A stretch of 64,000 nt of DNA from Verticillium longisporum (Eukaryota > Ascomycota > Sordariomycetes > Glomerellales > Plectosphaerellaceae), in NCBI GenBank assembly GCA_019188255.1, contig JAETXT010000007.1:2356001-2420000 (forward strand), written 5' to 3'. Both the position numbers and the translations under genes were made by a program. Of the stretch, positions 47,511-57,223 are shown piece by piece. Below the pieces are notes generated by a model that was not told where the DNA came from, searched no databases, and saw only the letters and a list, made by a program, of their open reading frames with translations. Each line of letters opens with the position of its first letter. The first letter of the stretch is position 1.

Positions 47511-48788
47511 CCGGTCCTCACCGTCAGGCATTTGGGCTAAGCAGTCCATGATTCCAGAGCCGTATGCTAGGCACCAGCAAATTCCCCTGGTGGACTGCAC
47601 TGCCACTGCGGCGCCAGGGCCAGAGCAGGTAGGTATTGGATTGTCATTCCATTCTCGATATGACCATCACGTGCCTCGACTCAGGTCAGTGCAGGAGGAG
47701 GGCATCCAATTACAGTGTGAATGCGCGCCCAGCGGCCACTCCTTCTGTAGACTCCCACCGGCTTGCCCTGGCGCGGCGTCATGACGCTTTGTCGCTGCTG
47801 CTGTCAATTGCTGCTGCCACTTGGTGCTGCACGCGACGTCATGACGACTCAATCCCCATGGCGACAGACAAGAGCAAGTCAAACCTGCACCCCCGACGGT
47901 TATCGCACTTCGGAACCCGCCCGTTGATCATGGTCGGCTCTTTCGCTTCGCCGCGAGGCTGGCCCATAAGGACCCCGTCCCGGCGCCAACGGTCCTTTCT
48001 TCGGAAGAGCCCAATCACATTGCTATCTTCTTACCAGAATCTTGGTCGGGCTGTGGTCGCATGCGGGCGCGGGCGCAGGCGCGGCCTCACGGTGCCACAC
48101 TACCTAGGTCAGGGATCCAGCGTCATTAATCCACGTCAAAGTTGGTTGTCAGGCCAAGTCACAGTGGCTCATGCCACTGGTGTTGTGCTGGCTGGAGGCT
48201 ACATGAGGAGCTGATGCTGACATCGAGCGAACTGCGCGTGACAGGCCGGAAAGACTTTGTACTAAGGTATCCTACAACACAGAAAATAATATTCACTACC
48301 AGATATGAGACTCCCCGTGCTGAGGCATGGCAAGGGTATATTGATCGACGTGTGACCGGTTGGCTCCCCGTTTCCGCGTCCAGTTCTTGATGCGTCTCTT
48401 ACCGGTCAGGCGAGCTTGGTTCACAGGAACTCTGGAAGCATGGCCAGTCGCTGTACAGAAATCCGAGCGACCGACAGGCTATACAAAAAGAACAAAAAAC
48501 GACTGAGTGAGGATGTCGGATGATTTTCGTACTCGCTATCGAATTTGGCATCGAGAAGGTGCTGCGGCAACCATAGGTTTGATTGAGCTGCCCCGAAGTG
48601 GGCGGCAGTTTGCCGAACCGCTACGCCAATGGACGAACTGTGTGGAGGCCATCCACCGGAGCCAGTCGGCCCCACCCACCGGCCCCGCCTGCCGTAGGTA
48701 TATTCCTGATTGTCATTTCTCTGGTGCTCGTCGGGCGTTCTGCCGAATGTCAGGACTAACTTCTCCATGCCGTCACTGCAGGAAAGGC

Positions 48789-49127
48789 TCACCGATTGGA
48801 GGTCGGCAGGCTAGTCTCCGAAGATGGGTGATCCGCTTGACGGATATGGTTCTGGATTGGCGATGAGGGCGTCACTGGCACCTGGCCGGCCATGTCATTG
48901 AGCGCTATGGTGGTGCGAGCCGGGGGGAGCGCAAGGTGTCGCTGCTGGAGATACTGACGCCATGCGGTGGTAACGGTGGCAATGGTTAGTAAGAGGCCCA
49001 CGATTCCCATTGTGATCGTGAACAGGTCCGCAGTTGGCGCCTCATCTTGGGGTGGCAGCACGATGGTGGTGTTGCTTGCACCGGCCGCCCTATTCCATAG
49101 AGTCGTGGATCGGGGCGCGTGTACCAT
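48789..49127 (-). CDS. Possible small single-pass membrane protein
   Basis: A 112-aa open frame starting at an ATG. It has one convincing membrane segment, about residues 38-55 (TMGIVGLLLTIATVTTAW), followed by basic residues (RQYLQQRH). The N-terminal part has an N-glycosylation sequon (NTT), so an outside-N, inside-C topology is possible. There are no known domains. It might be chance, or a remnant of a larger gene. Confidence 0.4.
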   Translation of the reverse strand: MVHAPRSTTLWNRAAGASNTTIVLPPQDEAPTADLFTITMGIVGLLLTIATVTTAWRQYLQQRHLALPPARTTIALNDMAGQVPVTPSSPIQNHIRQADHPSSETSLPTSNR

Positions 49128-49518
49128 TGCTTATATTTTGTCGATATCGGTCTGGTAGAGATGGTTTTTCTATTATAACGCGTTTTGGTACAGAGACTGA
49201 CAGACTTTATAAACCAGACTCAGTGCCAACTCTTAAATTCTCGGGCCTGATCTCATCTTATATGCAGTGTCGATAGCTGAGGCCCAGTTCGTCTTCACCT
49301 AAGGATTCGAAATGTGGCCGCAGAAGAGCGTATCAACGAAGGACAAGCACTCATTAAGACACCAAGTGTGGCCGCTAAGATCGCTAGCCGCAGCAACAAT
49401 CAGCCAGTCAACGGAGTTTGCGGAAGCCTTCATCAAGCAGCAGCCGAGTGTGGACCCTGGCCGACTGATTTTTCTGTGGTTGAAACCGCCCCACAAGGCC
49501 TAATCCACGGTGTCCGGT

Positions 49519-50472
49519 TCAGCAAGTTGTTGGCTCCAGTACCGCCCCCCTCATGATCTCAACGGCGCTTCCACCCAGCTGCACGCCGTCCACCATCCTT
49601 TGCCCGCCCGTACCGACCGCCACTTTGACGACGACCCCAATGTCGCTCCGTCTTCCCATCTCGACGCCCTGCGTCACCTCGAACCTGACCTCCCTCTCCT
49701 CATACTCGTGCAGCGCGAGGTAGCTGGTCAGCGCACACGCCGCCGACCCCGTCGCCGGGTCCTCCATCTCGTCCTCAACCATCCTCGTCCGCAGCCTGAC
49801 CGTGCGTGTCCCGTCTGCACCGACGCTTGTGCCAGTGATGACATGGTAATAGCGTCCAATGAACGTCTCGTGCCACCCCTCGTCCATGATGTCACCCGCC
49901 GCCACAGGAAACCGCCCAGGGCTCACCTGAGCCAGCTCCTCGAGCCCCGCCAGCCTGATGAGCGCAAAGGTCATGCCGTTCACGATGCTGAACAGCGGGG
50001 CCGCGAGCTCGGCGCCCCGAATGGCAGGCGCCGCGTGGAGGCTGCCGGGCCGCAGCGCCGCCTCGTCGTGGTCGCGCAGCCGGCGCGAGTTGAGGTGCAC
50101 GTCGTGCGGGATGGCGGCGTAGACGACCCCGTCCTCGGGCCCGGCCGTGATGGGGATGGGGCCGGCCTTGGTGACGAGGGTCGTGACGCCGCGGGACTGC
50201 AGGTAGGCGGCGGCGCCGATGGTCGGGTGGCCGGCAAAGGGGAGCTCGCCCTTGGTCATGAAGATGTCGATGCGGCGGGTCGTGGGGTCCGGGTCGTTGG
50301 CCGGGTCGATGTCGTGGAGGAAGACCGTCTCGGAGAGGTTGAACTCGCGGGCGATGGCCTGCTTCTGCGCCTGCGTGATGGGCCTGTCGTGGGGCAGGTG
50401 GACGACGCCGAGGGGGTTGCCCTGGTAGGGCGTCGTCGTGAAGACGTCGAGCGTGACGAAATCGAGGGACAT
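49519..50472 (-). CDS. PhzF-like isomerase/epimerase
   Basis: A single exon of 317 aa with the PhzF signatures. The catalytic Glu is in FNLSETVF (E48), GHPTIGAA follows in the first half, and EDPATGSAA marks the second half of this duplicated diaminopimelate-epimerase-like fold. Members isomerise small molecules in the cytosol; most fungal ones have no known substrate, and the name does not imply phenazine production. The length is normal (about 300) and the frame intact. It is divergent from the RidA-like gene 768 nt away. Antisense open frames here are shadows. Confidence 0.92.
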   Translation of the reverse strand: MSLDFVTLDVFTTTPYQGNPLGVVHLPHDRPITQAQKQAIAREFNLSETVFLHDIDPANDPDPTTRRIDIFMTKGELPFAGHPTIGAAAYLQSRGVTTLVTKAGPIPITAGPEDGVVYAAIPHDVHLNSRRLRDHDEAALRPGSLHAAPAIRGAELAAPLFSIVNGMTFALIRLAGLEELAQVSPGRFPVAAGDIMDEGWHETFIGRYYHVITGTSVGADGTRTVRLRTRMVEDEMEDPATGSAACALTSYLALHEYEEREVRFEVTQGVEMGRRSDIGVVVKVAVGTGGQRMVDGVQLGGSAVEIMRGAVLEPTTC

Positions 50473-51240
50473 GGTGGGCGTGTGGGGGGTGGGTTAGATG
50501 GTCAAAGGATCCTGTGTGTCTTTGACGTCTTGAAGGGGGCAGGATACTGCTCGCCTTCTATATTGAGGTCGAGGTGAGTCCACGTGATGAGTCATGCACG
50601 GCGTGAGAGGCTATCGTGCGGGAATACCGGCGGATGTTGCCAATGGCTCAGGCATTGCACCCAAGTAGCAGCGTAGGCCGTTGGCTAACCGGCTGCCAAG
50701 AAGGCACGATGTCGTTTCCGAGTTCTGGAAGGCACGCCCCGGGCGAGTGAGTGGTCGATTATAGGGCGCAAGACACACAGGGAAGGAAAGGCCGGTGATA
50801 CCCTCCCCGAACAACGGAGCTCCCGGTCGTCGTGGCACGGGCACGGGTCCGTGTGCTCCAGATGTGCGCCATCAACCCCGCGATCTGCTGACAAACGGAC
50901 CGACACGACGTTCGACACAGAGCTGGACTGACAGCAATCCGCTCGATTGCTAAGCCGTTCTCCTTCGTCTGGGCCCATCCCCCACAAATCGTGAAGCCAA
51001 GGGCGTAGCCATGCATCATCGCTGCCGTAGATGGGGTCCGGTATACTCGCTGGGGTCATCGCCTGGCGATGCACCATAGGCACACCGTAGGCGATGCACC
51101 ATAGGCGATGCACCAAAGGCAATGCATATAAGGCTCATCCCGACTGCCGCCATGTCAATCAACCGCCAATACCGCCATCTCACCCTTCTGGACTTCATTC
51201 CACCTAACGCAAACATCCCCCTCACCATCTCTCTGACACC
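50473..51240. promoter_or_regulatory. Shared divergent promoter region of the PhzF-like and RidA-like genes
   Basis: 768 nt between the two start codons. Near the RidA side lie three to four copies of a GCGATGCACCATAG-like unit (51060-51122), then CATATAAGG (TATA at 51127-51131) about 110 nt before the RidA ATG. Some GATGCACC copies differ slightly (GCACACCGTAG, CAAAGGCAATGC). Confidence 0.55.
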
Positions 51241-51828
51241 ATGTCTGGCTACAGCGTCGTCCACACAAAGGAGGCCCCTCCCGGTATATCTCCCTCGTCA
51301 CAACCCATGCACGGAAATTCACCTCACTGACCTGCTCTACCCACCTCAGTCGACCAGATCCCCCTCGTACGTGAACCCCCCCCCATCCATCCCCACCAAA
51401 GCACCCCTCACAGGGCCCAACTCACCCCCCCCCGCAGTCCCAAGCCATCAAGACCCCCTTCGCCATCTTCCTCAGCGGCCAGATCCCCGCCACCCCCGAC
51501 GGCGCCCTCGTCACCAGCTCCATCACCGACAAGACGCGCCAGGTCATCGCGAACCTGCGCGCCGTCCTCACCGAGGCCGGCTCCTCCATCGACAAGGTCG
51601 TCAAGGTCAACGTCTTCCTCGCCGACATGGCCTACTTTGCCGTGAGTGCCGGTTTCCAGAAGCCTCCGAGTTGGTCTTGCAATCAAGTGCGCGCGACTGA
51701 CGCCCTCGTAGGAGATGAATGAGGAGTATGCCCAGTGGTTCACGCACAAGCCGGCGCGGAGCTGCGTCGCCGTCAGGACGCTGCCGTTGAATGTTGATGT
51801 CGAGATGGAGGCTATTGCCCTGCCTTGA
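51241..51828 (+). CDS. RidA/YjgF/UK114 family protein
   Basis: Four exons, 51241-51283, 51350-51366, 51438-51641 and 51712-51828, give 381 nt and 126 aa, the normal size. RidA proteins hydrolyse reactive enamines and imines made by PLP enzymes; eukaryotic members are also reported as ribonucleases. Seen motifs are [17 protein letters not shown], a [17 protein letters not shown] helix-strand, [12 protein letters not shown] with the substrate-binding Arg (R104), and the final VEMEAIALP with the conserved Glu. Exon 2 is only 17 nt and supplies part of the loop before SQAIK. The short N-terminal loop (VDQIPL) replaces the more usual AIGPY, which could affect the active-site rim or reflect a slightly wrong exon 2. 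Confidence 0.9.
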
Positions 51829-52111
51829 TGTGCGGGGGCGGCCAAGGCATCGGGAGACGGCGAATGATCTAAATATGGGTATTTCTACATCGCTCGAGGA
51901 GACCGCTTGTGTGAGTGCATTATAATGCGAAATGGCCTTGTGTGAAACACACATGAAGAATGAACATTCATCACCTCAAATACTGCTGTATCGCTAATCG
52001 GACCGGCCTGACCCAAGACACCATGATTACTTTTGACAGTCGACCCTAACGCCGGATGAAACTCTATGCCAGACGCACTCCAATCCCGAAATAAACAACA
52101 CGCTCGACGGC

Positions 52112-54583
52112 CTACTCGTATGCATCCCACTGCCTGTCCCACGGCTGGTTGGGCCCCTGAAAGGCCGACCCGTGCTTGTAGCCACCAAGCAGCTCCTCCT
52201 CGTCGACGCCGCAGTGCGTCTGCCCATCCCTGCCGACGAACCGCCCGAGCCCGTACGTCTGCTGCTCCCGCGCCGCGAGGTGTCGCACCATGCCCTTGTG
52301 GTCCAGCTTGGCGGTGCCCACGAACCCCCAGATCATCTTGCTCTGGTGTATGAACGCCAGCACGCTCGCCAGCGTGTTGGGCTGCCGCGGCAGGAACGGG
52401 TGGCGCCGTCCCACAAAGACAAACGCCGACACGACGAGCATGTAGACGAGGATGAACGTTGCGAGGCCAAACGACACCCAAAAGGAGAGCTTCGTCTCCT
52501 GGCCGGCTTGGATGTGCTTCGTGTCGTCGTTTGCCTTGCCGGGGATGACGAGGCTGATAAAGTCGCTGCCCTGGACGGTGGCGAGACTCGTGACGAGCAC
52601 GGTCAGTATCTCGGCCATGATGGAGCCGAAACCCACGAAGAAGACGAGCCAGTGGCCGTTGAGGGCGGCGCGGACGGGGAGCAGACCAAAGGGCACGGAT
52701 GTGTAGTCCAGCGTGAGGACGGAGGGCGGGGCGTGCCGTCGCGAGAGGATATAGTACGGCTCCATCATACGGACGTCCGTGTCGAGCGTGCCCCAGGCGA
52801 GCTTGATGCACACAGCCAGGGCCGTGACCAGCCACGGCGCCTTGTCTGTCATGGCACTGGCGGGTGTGAACAGGAAGATGGGGATGAAGGCGAGAAAGAG
52901 CAAAACGGCAACGGCGAAGCTGCCGAAACCCGAAGGCCGCAGCATGCCGGGGTGCGGGTTCTTGGAGAGGTGGGCGTCCTGGTATCTGTTGCGATCTCGG
53001 GAGGTGACGGGTGTCTCGTCATCTGGCGCAAGCGATGCGTTGCGAAGAACATAGCGACGATGCTTGAGCTTGGCATGAATGTCGTCGTGGCTGACAACGT
53101 CGAGATCGGCAAAATCGACGAGAATGTGACTGACAACAGCCATGGACGCAAGGCCGGCAATGCCCTGAACATCTGCCAACAGGCCTGATCTTCGAGTTTG
53201 CAAAATGCAAAGAAGCACGCAGCCGCAAAAAGCACAGACGCAAAGCGTGGAGACGAGAAGCCTCGACCACAGTCCATCGACCAATATCTCCTTTTCCTCC
53301 TCGGGATGCGCCATTCGCTCTGTGCGGCCAGGGGACAGGATGATGGAGGCGGCCCCAAACGTGGGCACGAGAGAAACAGCCAGGGTGGTGGCGACGGAGC
53401 TGACGGCCACAGCCCAGTGCCTCAGCTTGATGGCTTGAAAGGGTCGCCACCAGTTGAGGCTCGTTATGTAGTCGACGTTGATGGATTCGGCGGCCAGGGC
53501 GCCGCCTTCCTTCGACAGTTGGTAGAAGGCTTCAAGGCGCTTGACCTCGATGCCGACAAATTGCCAGAGCACTCCGTACAAGACAGAGAGCAGGGTCGGC
53601 GCAAACTTGAAGGCAAAGTATTGACCTGCCGGCAGGTCAGAGGGTGATACGAAGCTCAGCAAAGGATTGCGATGGGATTGGCGGTAGAGCAGCTCCTCCA
53701 TGACGGCCAGTCCGATAGACAAGAGGATGAGCGCGGCGAGGTACGGCCACCGCATGGAAAATGGCTTCCAGTTGGGCTGTGGGTAGAAGACCTGGGCCTC
53801 GCCCCTTTTGGCGGGAAACGTAGTTTGACGCATGGCATCGACACGATCAGTGAGGGCGTTTGGTCCCGTCAAGCCGCTGATGTCGACTTCAGAGGCTGGA
53901 TCCTCTTCCATGATGACCTCGATGACCTCGCCTCGCCGGTTGGCTTCGTTTTGGCCCAGGACCTTGATACTCGTGGCGCGATCCAGCTGTGGTTGGCGAC
54001 GTGAGAAAGATCGCAACAGGCCTCTAGGCGACGTCGCCACGGGGGACATGAGTTCGTCGCCGGTGAGGGTAGTGCTGGGCTTGAGGCCCGCGCCGAGGCC
54101 ACGAGTTAGCTGGCCGTTTGCTTCTTGCTGCTGTAGATTTCGGAGGAAAGCATCGCCTTGGGAGCTAAATGGCCCGATCATGGACGTCAGGTCGTACGGC
54201 TCCTCCGTTTGTCCATGTTGGGGAGCCAAGTCATTGTCATGGTCTGTGTGACCCAGGGGCGCTGCAGCCGCCAGGAGTGAGAGGTCATATCCGTCTTGTT
54301 CGGCGAGTTCTGCGCAAGTCGGTTTCGAACGTAGCGAAGCCGCTGAAAGGATGCTGTGCGCGCTGTGCAATGTCGCAGGTCGTTGGGCGCCTGTGTAGGG
54401 AGACGTTGTCCATCTCGATTGTGTCGTGGAAGGAACGGGATATACCAAGTGACCCGTTTCCAGCGGCGAAGCACTGTCGTTATGTCTCGGTTCAACATGG
54501 CTCACGTCGGAAATGCTGGAAACGCGATGTGCCAGCCACTCACTTGGCCGGCTTGCGGTTGGTGGCTCGCCGTGTTGAGCCAT
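52112..54583 (-). CDS. DUF3433 multi-pass membrane protein (spray-like)
   Basis: A single exon of 823 aa from the ATG at 54583. The first 250 residues are disordered and Ser/Gln-rich. About nine membrane segments then form two halves, the duplicated DUF3433 layout. Examples are YLAALILLSIGLAVMEELLY, FAFKFAPTLLSVLYGVLWQF, SFAVAVLLFLAFIPIFLF and FWVSFGLATFILVYMLVVSA. Each half has a large segment ending in an aromatic-rich loop (INVDYITSLNWWRPFQAIK; LTLDYTSVPFGLLPVRAALN). The N. crassa spray protein, which affects calcium-linked hyphal morphology, belongs to this family as I recall it; molecular function is unknown. The C-terminus ends in an acidic, Gly-rich tail. The frame is intact despite many GC-rich runs. 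Confidence 0.85.
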   Translation of the reverse strand: MAQHGEPPTASRPSEWLAHRVSSISDVSHVEPRHNDSASPLETGHLVYPVPSTTQSRWTTSPYTGAQRPATLHSAHSILSAASLRSKPTCAELAEQDGYDLSLLAAAAPLGHTDHDNDLAPQHGQTEEPYDLTSMIGPFSSQGDAFLRNLQQQEANGQLTRGLGAGLKPSTTLTGDELMSPVATSPRGLLRSFSRRQPQLDRATSIKVLGQNEANRRGEVIEVIMEEDPASEVDISGLTGPNALTDRVDAMRQTTFPAKRGEAQVFYPQPNWKPFSMRWPYLAALILLSIGLAVMEELLYRQSHRNPLLSFVSPSDLPAGQYFAFKFAPTLLSVLYGVLWQFVGIEVKRLEAFYQLSKEGGALAAESINVDYITSLNWWRPFQAIKLRHWAVAVSSVATTLAVSLVPTFGAASIILSPGRTERMAHPEEEKEILVDGLWSRLLVSTLCVCAFCGCVLLCILQTRRSGLLADVQGIAGLASMAVVSHILVDFADLDVVSHDDIHAKLKHRRYVLRNASLAPDDETPVTSRDRNRYQDAHLSKNPHPGMLRPSGFGSFAVAVLLFLAFIPIFLFTPASAMTDKAPWLVTALAVCIKLAWGTLDTDVRMMEPYYILSRRHAPPSVLTLDYTSVPFGLLPVRAALNGHWLVFFVGFGSIMAEILTVLVTSLATVQGSDFISLVIPGKANDDTKHIQAGQETKLSFWVSFGLATFILVYMLVVSAFVFVGRRHPFLPRQPNTLASVLAFIHQSKMIWGFVGTAKLDHKGMVRHLAAREQQTYGLGRFVGRDGQTHCGVDEEELLGGYKHGSAFQGPNQPWDRQWDAYE

Positions 54584-54900
54584 GGTCACGGTGCCGTCAT
54601 TCCGGAAGAGCGTGATGAGAAGTTCCAGGACACAGCAGGTTGGAGCAATTTTTGAGGTCAGCAGGCAGCACCAGGCCAGCCGTCAGGGAACTACCCCATC
54701 GGCATTCCTTCTAGGCACGAGGTAAGCAAGGCGAGGCAGGTGCATGGTGTGGAAGACAACGGCAGGCAGCCAAGTTCGGCGGTCGGTAAGGCTGTCTGGT
54801 TCATCGGTTTACGGTCGCTCTTCGATCGCCAGCGAGCAGGCCAGGCCAGGCTAGTAGGGAGGCATCTCAGCAGCGCGTGCGGCAGAACCGGGCGCGTCCT

Positions 54901-54938
54901 CAGCCCCAGCCAGCCCCAGCCAGCCCCAGCCAGCCCCA
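54901..54938. repeat. 10-bp minisatellite (CAGCCCCAGC)n
   Basis: Nearly four copies of CAGCCCCAGC, in intergenic sequence. Confidence 0.9.
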
Positions 54939-55290
54939 GAGACAGGCGTCCTTGAGGTCCAGATCGGTGGAAACACGGCGGCTAATCCTAGAAGGGCTGA
55001 GGCTGAATTTGTCCATGTTGAGACGGAGCAGGTAGTGTGCGGGTTGTATGACGGATGATACACGCTTGTGGTCCAATCGCTGATGAGGAGACATCTTTGC
55101 TGTGGTGCAAGCCAGACGGCGAGGGCGCCGGTGACGGCGAGAGCGCATCACTCGATGAAAGGGGTTGGATGAGCGAGGCCAGACTCGAAGGGTTCGACTC
55201 CAGATTTCATTGTTCATCCAAGTTCAGCAGCGACTTGTTGGGCACGCCGTCGTGCTGAGTCACTACGATGTGCACATGTGAATAGGTACA

Positions 55291-55408
55291 TTAGGTAAGG
55301 TACCTTGGGCACCTTAGGTAAGGTACCTTAGGTAAGGTACCTTAGGTAAGGTACCTTAGGTAAGGTACCTTAGGTAAGGTACCTTAGGTAAGGTACCTTA
55401 GGCACCTT
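55291..55408. repeat. 14-bp minisatellite with embedded palindrome
   Basis: About eight copies of AGGTACCTTAGGTA, with a variant GGGCACCTTAGGTA near the left end. Each unit contains the palindrome AAGGTACCTT, so the array can form repeated small hairpins on either strand. Confidence 0.95.
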
Positions 55409-56020
55409 CGATCCCCCGCCAAGTTCAAGTGGAAAAAGAATCGATACGATGGTGGCGGTCGATACCCCCATGTCGCTGAGCCGGCCAGCCCCTGATCATC
55501 ATCATCCTCATCAAACACGGTCATCGACGTCGGCACGCGGAGGGTTCACCTGACGTGCTTCATCAGGTAAGCTTCGGGACATGGATGAAAGATGGGCCGT
55601 CCTTCGAGCTGTCGAGCCCGGCTGCAGACATCAATTACCGACCTACCTACCTACTGTACATGTACCTTAGCTGGTAAGTACCTTACCTGGTAAGTACCAA
55701 GGTACCAAGCAGGCCAAGGACCTAGCAAGAAGGCTGCGAAAGGTCCGTCACAGGCAAACCCCAGAATAGGGGGCCACGGGGCGACCTGGACCCCCAAGAC
55801 CCCTAGGCGACTCTCCGCTTCTGCGTCGGAGCCGACAGCAGGGGCCATGCCTGCGCGATGGTGCCCGAGTTGTCACTTGCTGCTCGTTGCATACATGTAT
55901 GTACATGCACCGGGCCTGGGCCCATGCAACGTGGAGCTTGGAGCGGCCAATATCGTCTGTCATGCAGGCCATCTCTGGTGTACCGATGCTCATTTCCTTG
56001 GTCGTCCGTCCCTCGTTGGA

Positions 56021-56060
56021 GGTCAGGGAGGTCAGGGAGGTCAGGGAGGTCAAGGAGGTT
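56021..56060. repeat. 9-bp minisatellite (GGTCAGGGA)n
   Basis: About four copies, the last with AAG for GGG, in intergenic sequence. Confidence 0.9.
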
Positions 56061-57223
56061 TCGTGGATGTGACCCCGGCATGGATGTTTAATCTGCCCTT
56101 TCTGGAACACCTTGAAACATGGCGTGGCCACATGGGGATGGCAATTGGTGGTCTGCACCGACAATATTGACAGGCGACAGGCAGACAGGCTACCTGGCCT
56201 AGACATTTGGCAGAGCGCAATCGAGACAATGGGAAAGATGGGACGCTCGTCCTCGACCGTTACCTGTGATACGTAGATGCCTAGGTAAGGTAGGTAGGTA
56301 CCATGTCTTGCCCTTGGTGTATGTGGGATGATGGCTACGTAAAAAGGTACCACTGGCAGGCAAGCAGGTAATGGACGGTACCTATCTTCCCTTTAGGTAG
56401 GTACCAAGGTCAGGTAAGCTACCAAGGTAGGTGCTTGCCACACTGATCAGAGGCCAAAATAAGTCGCTGCACCTCCTGCCTTGGCCAGAACGCAGCATCA
56501 CACTTCATTTCACATGTGGTGGAGGTACCGACGGACGGGCGGGGTGGGACGGGGATCACCATGTACACCCTACATTGGTAAAGTACACTCGCAGGTACAT
56601 GGCAGGGAGTACTTTGGCCTGAGGACAGGTACCCTGAGGACAGGTACCCTTCCCCTTCCGGCCCTTGGAGCCTGTGGACTGGCCTGTGACCTGGCCTTGG
56701 ACGTCGAAGAAAGGGCTGCGGCCGCCATCCCAGTTCCGTCAGGCTTGTCAGGGCAATCTGCAGTGCATTCATTCAGAGACAAAGACCCCAAGTCGCATCA
56801 TCTCCTATCTCCTTTTCACGTTCCCCAGCGACCACGAAATCACAACTGTCTTTTTGACCGCCCTTGTCGTCTGGCGTACCGACCCTACTACTCGTCCTTT
56901 TGCCAAACAACCACAACTGCCCATTCATACATCGCCCTTCCATTGTTTACCATTGGCACGGCGAGCCGTCATTGATGGTTTCATCTGCTGTCGATTTTTC
57001 ATCCGACCGTCGCCTGACAGCGAAGCCACAGCTTACCTACCCTAGGTACCTACCCTAGGTACCTACCTCACCTCGGTGGCTAGAGCGACCTTTCAAGCCG
57101 ATCGTCGACTCTGCTTTCCACGCACGACAACAAAGCAACAACAACACCACCACCAGCACTCGCCTCATCCTTTTTCCAGAAAAACTTTCCCAGAAAAGCA
57201 AGCAAACCACCCTGCCACCCACC

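Larger units (their letters stand above)
46119..49518. other. 3.4 kb intergenic region with one possible small gene
   Basis: This contains the FLC promoter and 5' untranslated region (up to about 46900), an 8-bp minisatellite (47464-47510), and a possible small membrane-protein gene at 48789-49127. I see no other gene. Confidence 0.5.
54584..57223. other. 2.6 kb divergent intergenic region rich in GGTA/TACC motifs
   Basis: No gene was seen. It holds the 14-bp GGTACC-containing array (55291-55408), a 10-bp and a 9-bp minisatellite, and many scattered GGTAGGTACC or CTAGGTACCTACC motifs (for example 55646-55712, 56280-56305, 56391-56430, 57036-57067). It should contain the promoters of the DUF3433 and coiled-coil genes. 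Confidence 0.6.

Noticed and set aside
52172..53188. 338-codon open frame antisense to the DUF3433 gene
   Set aside because: Highly charged shadow of membrane-protein codons.
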